Origin: Bacteroidota bacterium
GTDB taxonomy: Bacteria; Bacteroidota; Bacteroidia; Cytophagales; Cyclobacteriaceae
Assembly (NCBI GenBank): GCA_016178785.1
Contig: JACOSO010000086.1
Span: 186,001 to 250,000, forward strand
Direction: 5' to 3'
Length of the DNA: 64,000 bases
Each line of letters starts with the position of its first letter. Within the stretch, counting starts at the first letter, position 1. Shown piece after piece: positions 57,083 through 64,000 of this stretch. A program made the translations under genes and the position numbers. The notes beneath the pieces are model-generated. The model ran no database searches, was not told the origin of the DNA, and worked only from the letters and a program-made list of their open reading frames with translations.

Positions 57083-57880
57083 CTACAATGACCCCTGCAC
57101 CTTCTTCCAGTCGATTTGAAAAGGTTCAGGTTTAAAATCATTCTTCGTTTTGTATTTGCGCACTTGGTCTATGCGCTTGTCGTTGTGCGGATGGGTCATT
57201 AAGATTTCAAGATTCTCATCGTAGTCGAGGTTTTTTTCGTTCAGACGTTCGAAGAAACGACCGAGGCTTTTCGGAGATATTTTCGCTTTCTCTAAAAGTT
57301 CGAGCGCAAACTGATCGGCTTTGCTCTCTTGCTCACGATCAAAAGTATTGCCAATTATACTCCTCAGAATTTGCGTGAGCGTACTTGGGTCGCCACCCGA
57401 AAGTATTGTGACGATGGCAGTAACTGAAAGCTCCTTCATCAACTTTGTCACTACATGTCGCTTTTCTGCGTGACCCATTTCGTGCGCCAACACAGCGGCT
57501 ACTTCTTCGGGAGACTCGGCAGCTTTCATCAATCCCGAATAAACATAGATGTTGCCTCCGGGAATAGTGAAGGCATTGATCTGTTCGTTTTTGATGATCG
57601 TAAACTGATAGCGGTAAGCTGTGGTATCCAGAGCTTTGATCAACCTGTCTTTGATTTGTTGCAATGCTGAGTCAGCCGCATTGTCTTTTTCGGTTGGGAA
57701 TTGGTCCCAAATTAAATCCTTAAAAAGATTTCCGAGTTTTTCTTCCTGCTCATAAGACACTTTGAAGCTCAGATCAAAATCGCTCCGTCCTATTTTTTTT
57801 ACAAGCAAATATCCTCCAAGAAAAAGCCCAACCCCGATAACCAATAAAATAAACAGATCGCGAAAAGTACTCGTACGCAT
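57083..57880 (-). CDS. M48-family metalloprotease
   Basis: 265 residues. One N-terminal membrane anchor (about 8-30, LFILLVIGVGLFLGGYLLV), then a zinc peptidase domain with NAFTIPGGNIYVYSGL (about 103-118), the HExxH motif in VLAHEMGHAEKRH (about 134-146) and the third ligand Glu in DREQESKADQFALELL. The active site faces the periplasm or surface. The upstream gene ends 3 bp before it, so it is in an operon with two multi-pass membrane proteins. Confidence 0.92.
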   Translation of the reverse strand: MRTSTFRDLFILLVIGVGLFLGGYLLVKKIGRSDFDLSFKVSYEQEEKLGNLFKDLIWDQFPTEKDNAADSALQQIKDRLIKALDTTAYRYQFTIIKNEQINAFTIPGGNIYVYSGLMKAAESPEEVAAVLAHEMGHAEKRHVVTKLMKELSVTAIVTILSGGDPSTLTQILRSIIGNTFDREQESKADQFALELLEKAKISPKSLGRFFERLNEKNLDYDENLEILMTHPHNDKRIDQVRKYKTKNDFKPEPFQIDWKKVQGSL

Positions 57881-57883
57881 AAA

Positions 57884-58372
57884 TTAAAACGGAGGTTTGT
57901 TTACTGGCTCTGTCGATTGCGCGTCAGCTGGCTTAACACGATAGGCAACTTCATAAGCGATCTTCCCAAAAAGTAAAAAGTAGTACATCTTTCCTTGACG
58001 GGCTTTGTACGCTGCAATAATGCTGATGATGAAATAGAGAAACGTACATGCACCAGCAAAAATCAGGTATGCCCAAAACTCTTGCGTGATTACCCAATCC
58101 TCGCGGAGAAAAATGGTGACCCCCCAAATTACAGCAACCCAGTTGATAAGTGTTGTCGGAATATTTGAAAGTAATGCCTGCAAACTATGAAAGTGAATGA
58201 ACTTGCTTTTCTTTCGGTTGATAAAATAATAAATGACAGATGCGATCAAGTTTATAATTGGAAGCGGTAGCCCAATGGCTACCGCTGCAAACATCATGAG
58301 GTATGCGCCCATCGCATCTTCTTTCTCGCGCTCTGCAATTTCTTCGGGCTGCTGTAAAGGGTAAAACTCCAT
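57884..58372 (-). CDS. DUF4870-like multi-pass membrane protein
   Basis: 162 residues. Four probable membrane helices: GAYLMMFAAVAIGLPLPIINLIASVIYYF (split, about 22-50), TLINWVAVIWGVTIF (about 75-89), FWAYLIFAGACTFLYFIISII (about 99-119, split) and MYYFLLFGKIAYEVAY. The KKSKFIHFHSLQALL motif between helices 1 and 2 is typical of DUF4870/Tic20-like proteins. It lies between the DUF4389 and M48 genes on the same strand. Confidence 0.8.
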   Translation of the reverse strand: MEFYPLQQPEEIAEREKEDAMGAYLMMFAAVAIGLPLPIINLIASVIYYFINRKKSKFIHFHSLQALLSNIPTTLINWVAVIWGVTIFLREDWVITQEFWAYLIFAGACTFLYFIISIIAAYKARQGKMYYFLLFGKIAYEVAYRVKPADAQSTEPVNKPPF

Positions 58373-58385
58373 TCGATGAATAAAA

Positions 58386-58967
58386 TTAGTCTAACGAAAA
58401 AGGTGGATAAGTATCGGTCATGTTCGTGAGATATAAATTCACGCGGGTGCTCCAACGGAAAAACCCAACAACGAAATTGTGAATGCCTTCGGGAAGTTTT
58501 CCGGTGAAAAGAATTACCCAGAAGCCAATGAAGTTCGCAAGAAAAGCAGCCATCGCGATGAAGAACAAACAAAACCCATGTGGGATACCTACATAAAGCC
58601 ATCCAAAAAATGCCCTTAACAACAAGAGCCCGCGACTTAAACTTGCCGGATATTCAACATCAATAGTAATTGCTTCATCTTTTGAACCAATACCAAAAGC
58701 CGGGTAGCCATCCGTCAAATTGAATTGTCTGGCACGCACACGCGTTGTCCAGCGAAGTAACCCTACCTGATATTCGAAAAAACTTTGCGGGTAGCGGCCT
58801 GTAAAAAGAATTACCCACCACGAAATAAATCCGAGTATGGCGCCCCACAGACTGACAAAGATCAATAGAAAACCATGGGGAAGATAAATGTAAATCACGC
58901 CAAAGATTGTACGCAGCAAAAGCTCTCCGCGTGAGAGACTTTCTGCATGTTTGATGTTGAAGGTCAT
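58386..58967 (-). CDS. Tandem DUF4389-like membrane protein
   Basis: 193 residues made of two related halves: SLSRGELLLRTIFGVIYIYLPHG...WWVILFTGRYPQSFF...LLRWTTRVRARQF (about 6-85) and SLSRGLLLLRAFFGWLYVGIPHG...FWVILFTGKLPEGIH...FFRWSTRVNLYLTN (about 105-185). Each half has two hydrophobic segments and the LFTGxxP motif of DUF4389. Membrane protein of unknown role, first gene of the M48 operon. Confidence 0.85.
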   Translation of the reverse strand: MTFNIKHAESLSRGELLLRTIFGVIYIYLPHGFLLIFVSLWGAILGFISWWVILFTGRYPQSFFEYQVGLLRWTTRVRARQFNLTDGYPAFGIGSKDEAITIDVEYPASLSRGLLLLRAFFGWLYVGIPHGFCLFFIAMAAFLANFIGFWVILFTGKLPEGIHNFVVGFFRWSTRVNLYLTNMTDTYPPFSLD

Positions 58968-59026
58968 AGTTTAATTGGTTTAAAGGTTGCTAAAAGTAGA
59001 AATTTCTTTAATACAAATTGCGTTTT

Positions 59027-59791
59027 TCAGATGTAATGCTCGTCATTCTTTGTCAGAGCAACCTCCAAAAAAAACTGAGCCACTTTTTGAGTCACCGCCT
59101 TGAAATATCTCTCCCCTTTTTCTGCAGTAGCTTTTCGCGGATCGCCAACTCCTGTTGATTCAGTCACTTTTGTCCACTGGCGCTCGGCCCATGCCCAACC
59201 TTGTTGAATGGCCCGGTATTTGAATTTTTTTGCAGCCCCATCAGCTGCTTCGCTTAAAGGTAAAACCAGATGGGGACGCAAATGCATCATCAAACTCGTT
59301 TCCATTTCACCGGCATGGTCATCTTTGTTTTCAAAAAAATCTTTTTGATCTCCCATCTTAAACCAATCACATGAGGCCAAAAACATTTTTGGAAATTTCA
59401 ATCCCAGCTCGCGGATCATTGTCTTGAAATCATTTCCACCGTGGCTGTTTAAAATGATGAGTTTGTATATTCCTTGTCGATTTAACGTTTCGATCACATC
59501 GCGAAGCACGGTCAACTGTGTGCTCGGGTTCATGTTCATATCAAGAGTTACATCATGCTGACCAGTATTTACTCCGAATGGAATGGCAGGCAGCACAACT
59601 ATTTTCTCTCCACGTTCCCAAACCACGCGTGCAGCCTCAGCAGCAATACATTCAGCTTCAATGATGTCAGTTCCGTAAGGCAAATGATAATTGTGGGCTT
59701 CGGACGCGCCCCACGGAAGAACAGCAACCTCAAACTTGGTTTTCTTATTTGCTTTCCAGTTTGACTCAGCAAGAATGTAAGGACGAATCAT
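59027..59791 (-). CDS. Creatininase-family amidohydrolase
   Basis: 254 residues. Metal motifs of the family: LPWGASEAHNYHLPYGTDIIEAE (split; Glu, His, His and Asp at about 25-46), LNSHGGND (about 111-118) and DDHAGEMETSLMMHLRP (about 151-167). Zinc or manganese amidases of this family act on creatinine, mycofactocin precursor or pyrimidine and riboflavin intermediates; the substrate here is unknown. Cytoplasmic, monocistronic, with an intergenic repeat region upstream. Confidence 0.9.
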   Translation of the reverse strand: MIRPYILAESNWKANKKTKFEVAVLPWGASEAHNYHLPYGTDIIEAECIAAEAARVVWERGEKIVVLPAIPFGVNTGQHDVTLDMNMNPSTQLTVLRDVIETLNRQGIYKLIILNSHGGNDFKTMIRELGLKFPKMFLASCDWFKMGDQKDFFENKDDHAGEMETSLMMHLRPHLVLPLSEAADGAAKKFKYRAIQQGWAWAERQWTKVTESTGVGDPRKATAEKGERYFKAVTQKVAQFFLEVALTKNDEHYI

Positions 59792-59857
59792 TTTTAACTG
59801 TGATATTTATGTATAAAACAACGTGGTCAAAATACAGAATAGCTCTTGATCTAAATT

Positions 59858-59935
59858 TACTGATTAACTTGATTACCATGATTTCTTTTGTACCAAACAA
59901 TGAAGATCATCATGGAAATCATTTTAATCATAGAT
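59858..59935. repeat. Dispersed repeat copy 2 and word-hairpin, GATTA/ATCAT type
   Basis: Bases 59858-59886 repeat 56873-56901 with two changes. A right arm (about 59902-59930, ATCATGGAAATCATTTTAATCA spread over it) is an imperfect reverse complement of the left arm CTGATTAACTTGATTACCAT, giving a long imperfect hairpin in the 202-bp gap between creatininase and LOG genes. Confidence 0.6.
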
Positions 59936-59993
59936 TTTGGCGGTGAAATAATTTTAGATGTCAAAGCCGAACATTTCTGCAGAAAGATCACAG

Positions 59994-60743
59994 TTAAAAG
60001 TTAGGCGACAATAAGTACTTGCCGTAGAACTCATCAATCACAGCTACCGCTTCCTCGGGAGTATCTACAATGTTGATCAGATCAAGGTCCTCTTCGTGGA
60101 TCATTTTTTCTGAGACCAAAGTTGTTTTGATCCACTCCATCATTCCTGACCAGAATTTCTTACCTACCATAACAATTGGGAAGCGTCCGATTTTTTTGGT
60201 TTGAATCAGCGTCAAAGCTTCTGAAAGTTCGTCCATTGTTCCAAATCCTCCCGGCATCACAATAAACCCTTGCGAATACTTAACGAACATCACCTTTCGA
60301 ACGAAGAAATAATCGAACGTGATCAGCTTGTCTGCATCGATGTAAATGTTGCCCTTTTGTTCGTGTGGTAAATAGATATTCAAACCCACAGATTTTCCTC
60401 CGGCTTTATGGGCACCCTTGTTGCCCGCTTCCATTATTCCAGGGCCACCGCCCGTAATCACCCCGTAACCTTGCTGCACTAATTGTTCAGCAATATCTTC
60501 AGCCATTTTGTAATACGGATTATTTGGTTTTACACGGGCTGAGCCAAAAATGGTGACACAAGGGCCGATCTTTGCAAGTTTTTCAAAACCCTCCACAAAC
60601 TCACTCATCACCTTGAAGATCACCCACGAATCGGAGCTCTTGATCTCTGACCAGTTTTTATCTTTAAACGCTTGACGAATGCGATGCTCTTCTTCCAGGG
60701 CATCTTGAATTTTTACTACCTTGTCTTTACTTCTTGTTCCCAT
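59994..60743 (-). CDS. LOG family protein (TIGR00730-type)
   Basis: 249 residues, lysine-decarboxylase-like Rossmann fold. Diagnostic motifs are GVITGGGPGIMEAGNKGA (about 93-110) and MPGGFGTMDELSEALTLIQ (about 160-178, PGGxGTxxE). LOG enzymes release the base from nucleoside 5'-monophosphates (phosphoribohydrolase); in bacteria they may act on AMP or cytokinin nucleotides. The N-terminal 40 residues are a charged helical extension. Divergent from the GH130 gene. Confidence 0.92.
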   Translation of the reverse strand: MGTRSKDKVVKIQDALEEEHRIRQAFKDKNWSEIKSSDSWVIFKVMSEFVEGFEKLAKIGPCVTIFGSARVKPNNPYYKMAEDIAEQLVQQGYGVITGGGPGIMEAGNKGAHKAGGKSVGLNIYLPHEQKGNIYIDADKLITFDYFFVRKVMFVKYSQGFIVMPGGFGTMDELSEALTLIQTKKIGRFPIVMVGKKFWSGMMEWIKTTLVSEKMIHEEDLDLINIVDTPEEAVAVIDEFYGKYLLSPNF

Positions 60744-60785
60744 ACTTTTTAATTTTTCGAATTAAATGCCCATCAAATTAAGGAA

Positions 60786-61877
60786 ATGAAACGACAAAAT
60801 TCCATCCCGGTTTTCTTCTCAGTTCTTTTATTAACCATTGGTTGCAAAAATGCAAATGATACGAATTCGTGGGCAATGCTTCCGTTCACAAAAATAGATT
60901 CTGTAAACCCGATTTTGTCCCCCGGAGTTGGCGAGTTTCTCTGTCCTCTTCTAAAAACAAAAGTAAAGTGGGAAGAGAAAGATGTTTTTAATCCTGCGGC
61001 TACTGTGCGGCATGATACTGTTTTTCTTCTTTATCGTGCCGAGGATGTGATTGGAAAATTTGCAGGCACTTCACGGATTGGCCTCGCATTTAGTTTGGAT
61101 GGTATTCACTTTAAAAGAAGAACTGAACCCGTACTTTTTCCAGATGAAGATTTCATGAAAGAATACGAATGGGAAGGAGGCATCGAGGACCCACGAATCA
61201 TAGAGCGTGAAGACGGCCTTTACATTCTTACCTACACGGCTTACGATGGAAAAATCGCTCGACTCTGCGTTGCCACTTCAGCGGACTTGATTCATTGGAC
61301 AAAACAAGGTTTAGTTTTAAATGGAAAGTATAAAGACCAGTGGAGTAAGTCGGGTGCAATCGTAGGTAAGCGTGTTGGCGAAAAAATAATTGCGACAAAA
61401 TTGGAAGGCAAATATTGGATGTATTTCGGTGACACTGATTTGTTCATCGCCAATTCTGAGGACCTGATTCACTGGCAGCCGGTTGAAGATAATGCCCGCC
61501 TGCCGGACGGGCAGGGGAACTTGAAAAGCGTACTAAAACCAAGGCCGGGTTATTTTGATAGCCGGTTAGTGGAGAGTGGACCTTACGGATTGATCACCGA
61601 TCAGGGTGTGCTGTTGCTTTATAATGGGATGAATGGGGACACAGCGATAGCAAAAGGGGCATACTGCGCGGGCCAAGCCCTCTTCGACTTGAATGACCCA
61701 ACACGTCTGATTAATAGGCTTGAAAAAAACTTTTTACGCCCGGATAAAAACTATGAAACTCTGGGGCAAGTGAACCAGGTTTGTTTTATTGAAGGGATGG
61801 TACATTTCAAAGAAACCTGGTATCTCTACTACGGCACAGCAGACTCTCAAATAGCAGTAGCGGCCTTGAAAAAATGA
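60786..61877 (+). CDS. Glycoside hydrolase family 130-like lipoprotein
   Basis: 363 residues. Lipobox LLLTIGCKN (Cys about 20) indicates export. Five-bladed propeller with FNPAATVRHDTVFLLYRAED (about 65-84), SRIGLAFSLDGIHF, the catalytic-Asp region GGIEDPRIIEREDGLYILTYT (split, about 130-150), SADLIHW and YYGTADSQIAVA at the end. GH130 enzymes act on beta-mannosides by phosphorolysis or hydrolysis; export favours hydrolysis. A palindromic element at 61495-61515 adds RLPDGQG in a loop. Confidence 0.85.
   Translation: MKRQNSIPVFFSVLLLTIGCKNANDTNSWAMLPFTKIDSVNPILSPGVGEFLCPLLKTKVKWEEKDVFNPAATVRHDTVFLLYRAEDVIGKFAGTSRIGLAFSLDGIHFKRRTEPVLFPDEDFMKEYEWEGGIEDPRIIEREDGLYILTYTAYDGKIARLCVATSADLIHWTKQGLVLNGKYKDQWSKSGAIVGKRVGEKIIATKLEGKYWMYFGDTDLFIANSEDLIHWQPVEDNARLPDGQGNLKSVLKPRPGYFDSRLVESGPYGLITDQGVLLLYNGMNGDTAIAKGAYCAGQALFDLNDPTRLINRLEKNFLRPDKNYETLGQVNQVCFIEGMVHFKETWYLYYGTADSQIAVAALKK
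61495..61515. repeat. Intragenic palindromic element, copy 2
   Basis: CCCGCCTG, CCGGA, CGGGCAGG: 19 of 21 bases as in copy 1 (1664-1684). Read here in a different frame (RLPDGQG) within the GH130-like gene, between the blades QPVEDN and LKSVLKPRPGYFD. Confidence 0.75.
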
Positions 61878-61898
61878 TTTTCATTATTCAACCTGGAA

Positions 61899-62795
61899 TC
61901 AGCCAAGAAGGTTTTTCAATGCGTCTTCCAAAACAGGATATTGAAATCTAAACCCTGCCTGTCTGATCTTTTCAGAGGAAACTTTGCTCCCATTCAAAAC
62001 GATGTCAGCCATTTCACCCAAAATTACTTTTAGAGCAAACGAAGGAACTTTCGGAAGCCATAAGTGTCGTTTTAATATTTTTGCAATTGCCTTTGTCATC
62101 CCTTCATTTGTGACCCAATCAGTAACTGCATTGTAAGCGCCATCCATTTTTTCATCTTCAATTGCTTTGACAAAAATTCCACAAAGATCATCGATGTGAA
62201 TCCATGATAAATATTGTTGCCCTGAACCTAACGGTGATCCAATTCCGCATTTAATGGGTAGCACCATTTTTTTTAATGCCCCACCCTTTGCGCTCAGCAC
62301 AATTCCAATGCGGATTTTTACTACACGAATTCCGAGCGAACTGACTTTATCGACTTCATCCTCCCATCTTTTCGTTACCTGGGCTAAAAAATCTTTTCCT
62401 GAATCACCTTGTTCCTCAAAAATTGAATCGCATTCAAATCCGTAGTAACCAATGGCTGAAGCAGAGACGAAAGTTTTTACGGAATGTTTGTTTTCCGTAA
62501 GGGTATCAAACAAAAGTTTTGTTGATTGAACACGGCTGTCGAGAATTTCTTTTTTCCATGAAACTGTCCATCGTTTGTCACCCACGCTTGCACCCGATAG
62601 GTGAACAATTGTATCAACCTCATCAAAAGCATTGAGATCGATTTCACTTTTCGAAATATCCCAAACGAAAGAGGAAATCTTGCCTTCCCTTTTCGATCGG
62701 CCGAGCTGAACTATGGAATGATTTTTGGACAGCATCTCCGAAAGTCTTGAGCCAATCAATCCAGTTGCCCCTGTGATGAGGATTATTTTTGCCAT
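61899..62795 (-). CDS. TIGR01777-type NAD(P)-binding epimerase/dehydratase-like protein
   Basis: 298 residues, extended SDR. Gly-rich cofactor motif ILITGATGLIGSRL (about 4-17), VHLSGASVGDKRWT (about 65-78), SASAIGYYG (Ser/Tyr region, about 112-120), WEDEV, LPIKCGIGSPLGSGQQYLSWIHIDDL (split, about 182-207) and the C-terminal DUF1731 domain (LPKVPSFALKVILGEMADIVLNG). Also called YfcH/SulA-homolog family; its real substrate is not known. Divergent from the next gene. Confidence 0.9.
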   Translation of the reverse strand: MAKIILITGATGLIGSRLSEMLSKNHSIVQLGRSKREGKISSFVWDISKSEIDLNAFDEVDTIVHLSGASVGDKRWTVSWKKEILDSRVQSTKLLFDTLTENKHSVKTFVSASAIGYYGFECDSIFEEQGDSGKDFLAQVTKRWEDEVDKVSSLGIRVVKIRIGIVLSAKGGALKKMVLPIKCGIGSPLGSGQQYLSWIHIDDLCGIFVKAIEDEKMDGAYNAVTDWVTNEGMTKAIAKILKRHLWLPKVPSFALKVILGEMADIVLNGSKVSSEKIRQAGFRFQYPVLEDALKNLLG

Positions 62796-62830
62796 AATTG
62801 ATAGCTTTACTACAAAATAGCAATTCTACA

Positions 62831-63523
62831 ATGAAGAAGTTTTACATTCTCGCACTTACTTTTTTTTGCACAACCTCATGGGCACAGACGGTTACGGTTA
62901 AGAGCACAAATGAAAAAGTAAAGGGAGACAAACTGGACGGGTTCTCAACTGAACTCGAAGGAAGGCACAGTGATATCAATTCACAATGGAATAAGTTCCT
63001 AAAAGAAATAGGGCGAGTGAAATTATTTTCTTCCGAACCAGTGGTGATCACGGAGCCCAACTTCAATGGCACTGTTTATCCCAAAGGGATTTTGTACGCT
63101 CATATTTTTGAAAACGGAAGTATTACAAGAGTGTGGCTTGGTATTCAACCCAAAGAATGGGATGAAAAGGACGTTGAATTTGTCAATAAGCAATTAGAAA
63201 AAATGACTTATCAATTCGGAATTCAATTCCATCGCTCGAAAGTGCAATCGCAAATTGATGAGACCAGCGAAGCAGCCAATGCAGTAGAGAAACAAAAGCA
63301 GCGTTTGGTCAATCAGAACAAAGACATGACCATTCAGCTTGGCAACAACGAGCAAGAAAAAACTCATTTGGATAAGGCGGTCGATGCAAATAAACTAGAG
63401 CACGAAGCGCTGCTGATAAAATTAGAGCGCAACAAAAAGGCTCAAGACTCGCTGACCAATGTAGGTGAGCAAATCAAAAAAGTAATGACTACTCACCAAG
63501 AGCGATTGAGGAAAATAAACTAA
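62831..63523 (+). CDS. Secreted coiled-coil hypothetical protein
   Basis: 230 residues from the ATG at 62831 (MKKFYILALTFFCTTSWAQ signal); the frame from 62798 adds 11 residues before the signal. The first half is a small alpha/beta region (SDINSQWNKFLKEIGRVKLF to VWLGIQPKEWDEKDVEFV), and the second half (about 140-230) is a long coiled coil rich in Gln, Lys and Glu (VEKQKQRLVNQNKDMTIQL, then KLERNKKAQDSL). No family recognised. Convergent with the MoxR-type gene, 5 bp apart. Confidence 0.7.
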   Translation: MKKFYILALTFFCTTSWAQTVTVKSTNEKVKGDKLDGFSTELEGRHSDINSQWNKFLKEIGRVKLFSSEPVVITEPNFNGTVYPKGILYAHIFENGSITRVWLGIQPKEWDEKDVEFVNKQLEKMTYQFGIQFHRSKVQSQIDETSEAANAVEKQKQRLVNQNKDMTIQLGNNEQEKTHLDKAVDANKLEHEALLIKLERNKKAQDSLTNVGEQIKKVMTTHQERLRKIN

Positions 63524-63528
63524 GTCGA

Positions 63529-64000
63529 TTATTTGTTTATGGGCACTTTGCTTAGAAGCACTTTAATGATGTCGGCTGTTTTCACATTGTCGGCTTCGGC
63601 TTCATAGTTCAACAAAATACGGTGATTCATCACATCGAGTGCCACTTCCTTGATGTCTTCAGGTAAAACATAATCGCGGCCATCCATATAAGCTACTGCC
63701 TTGGCGGAAAGATTAAGATTTATGCTTGCACGTGGTGAAGCACCAAACTGAATATATTGGGCTTCCTTATCGAGTTTATATTCTTTTGGCTTGCGAGTAG
63801 CAGTGACCAATTCAATTATGTATTTCTCGAGTGATTCAGAGATTTTTACTTTGTTCACCTCATCGCGAATCAAAAAAACATCTTCTTTCGTAAGTACTGT
63901 GTTTACTTCAAGTGAGAAATGCATATTGGAAATCCTGCGCATGATCTCCAACTCTTCGTCTTTGGTAGGATAATCCACAAATACTTTCATCATGAAGCGA
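63529..64000 (-). CDS. MoxR-type AAA ATPase, C-terminal part (gene continues beyond window)
   Basis: About 157 residues of the C-terminal end are present; the frame is open to the window edge, reading ..RFMMKVFVDYPTKDEELEIMRR, the arginine-finger and lid region of MoxR ATPases. It is followed by the all-alpha lid domain (FGASPRASINLNLSAKAVAY, then YVLPEDIKEVALDVMNHRI). The ATG at 63993 is internal, not the start. MoxR proteins act with von Willebrand-type proteins in maturation or stress responses, commonly with a DUF58 gene nearby. Confidence 0.9.
   Translation of the reverse strand, partial: RFMMKVFVDYPTKDEELEIMRRISNMHFSLEVNTVLTKEDVFLIRDEVNKVKISESLEKYIIELVTATRKPKEYKLDKEAQYIQFGASPRASINLNLSAKAVAYMDGRDYVLPEDIKEVALDVMNHRILLNYEAEADNVKTADIIKVLLSKVPINK

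Overview
The window looks like chromosomal DNA of a Bacteroidota, most likely a Cytophagales-type bacterium. The signs are a SusC/SusD pair, OmpP1/FadL-type and TonB-dependent outer-membrane proteins, a DUF1599 and BT_3928-like gene pair, archaeal/eukaryote-like ProRS, A-rich leaders without Shine-Dalgarno sequences, and promoter elements of the Bacteroidota form TAnnTTTG. It carries about 70 closely packed protein genes on both strands and one tRNA gene (His). I found no rRNA, CRISPR array, insertion sequence or prophage. Both edge genes are cut by the window: a beta-propeller/amidohydrolase at the left and a MoxR-type AAA ATPase at the right.

Layout. 1-13 kb: the cut amidohydrolase, a MurNAc-salvage pair (BadF-type kinase plus MurQ), small secreted proteins, lipB, a phosphoglucose/phosphomannose isomerase, YraN, a Rieske protein and an aldo/keto reductase. 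13-16.8 kb: NfeD-FloA, then tRNA-His with a GIY-YIG gene inserted at its 3' end between tRNA-derived direct repeats, then dihydroorotase. 17-25 kb: DEAD helicase, rRNA methyltransferase, HtrA protease, ispH (apparently starting at ATC) and a TonB receptor. 25-30 kb: a TetR-controlled alpha/beta hydrolase, a glycosyltransferase, DinB and dienelactone hydrolase. 30-38.5 kb: a TetR gene divergent from SusC, SusD, a lipoprotein, an alkaline-phosphatase-superfamily phosphodiesterase and a Tat-exported metallophosphoesterase. This looks like a SusCD locus for organophosphates rather than glycans. 38.5-48 kb: lysA, purM, a TrmH-type methylase and folP on one strand; DUF1599, DoxX-like and aroK on the other; then OmpP1 and a Gly/Tyr-rich secreted protein. 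48-64 kb: proS, tpiA, a tight five-gene operon containing peptidoglycan enzymes (DinB, PBP4-type carboxypeptidase, GH3, a small coiled-coil membrane protein, N-formylglutamate-amidohydrolase-like), purine nucleoside phosphorylase, an M48 protease with two membrane proteins, creatininase, LOG, a GH130 lipoprotein and a TIGR01777 epimerase.

Two cross-cutting signals are not explained by genes. The first is a 21-bp palindromic element inside two unrelated genes in two different reading frames. The second is a class of intergenic hairpins, each built from a different short word repeated in near-tandem; one family member lies inside the lipB coding sequence. Functional links across the window include peptidoglycan recycling (GH3, PBP4, MurQ and its kinase) and extracellular phosphate-ester use (the SusCD locus). 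All family assignments come from reading motifs, not from database searches.
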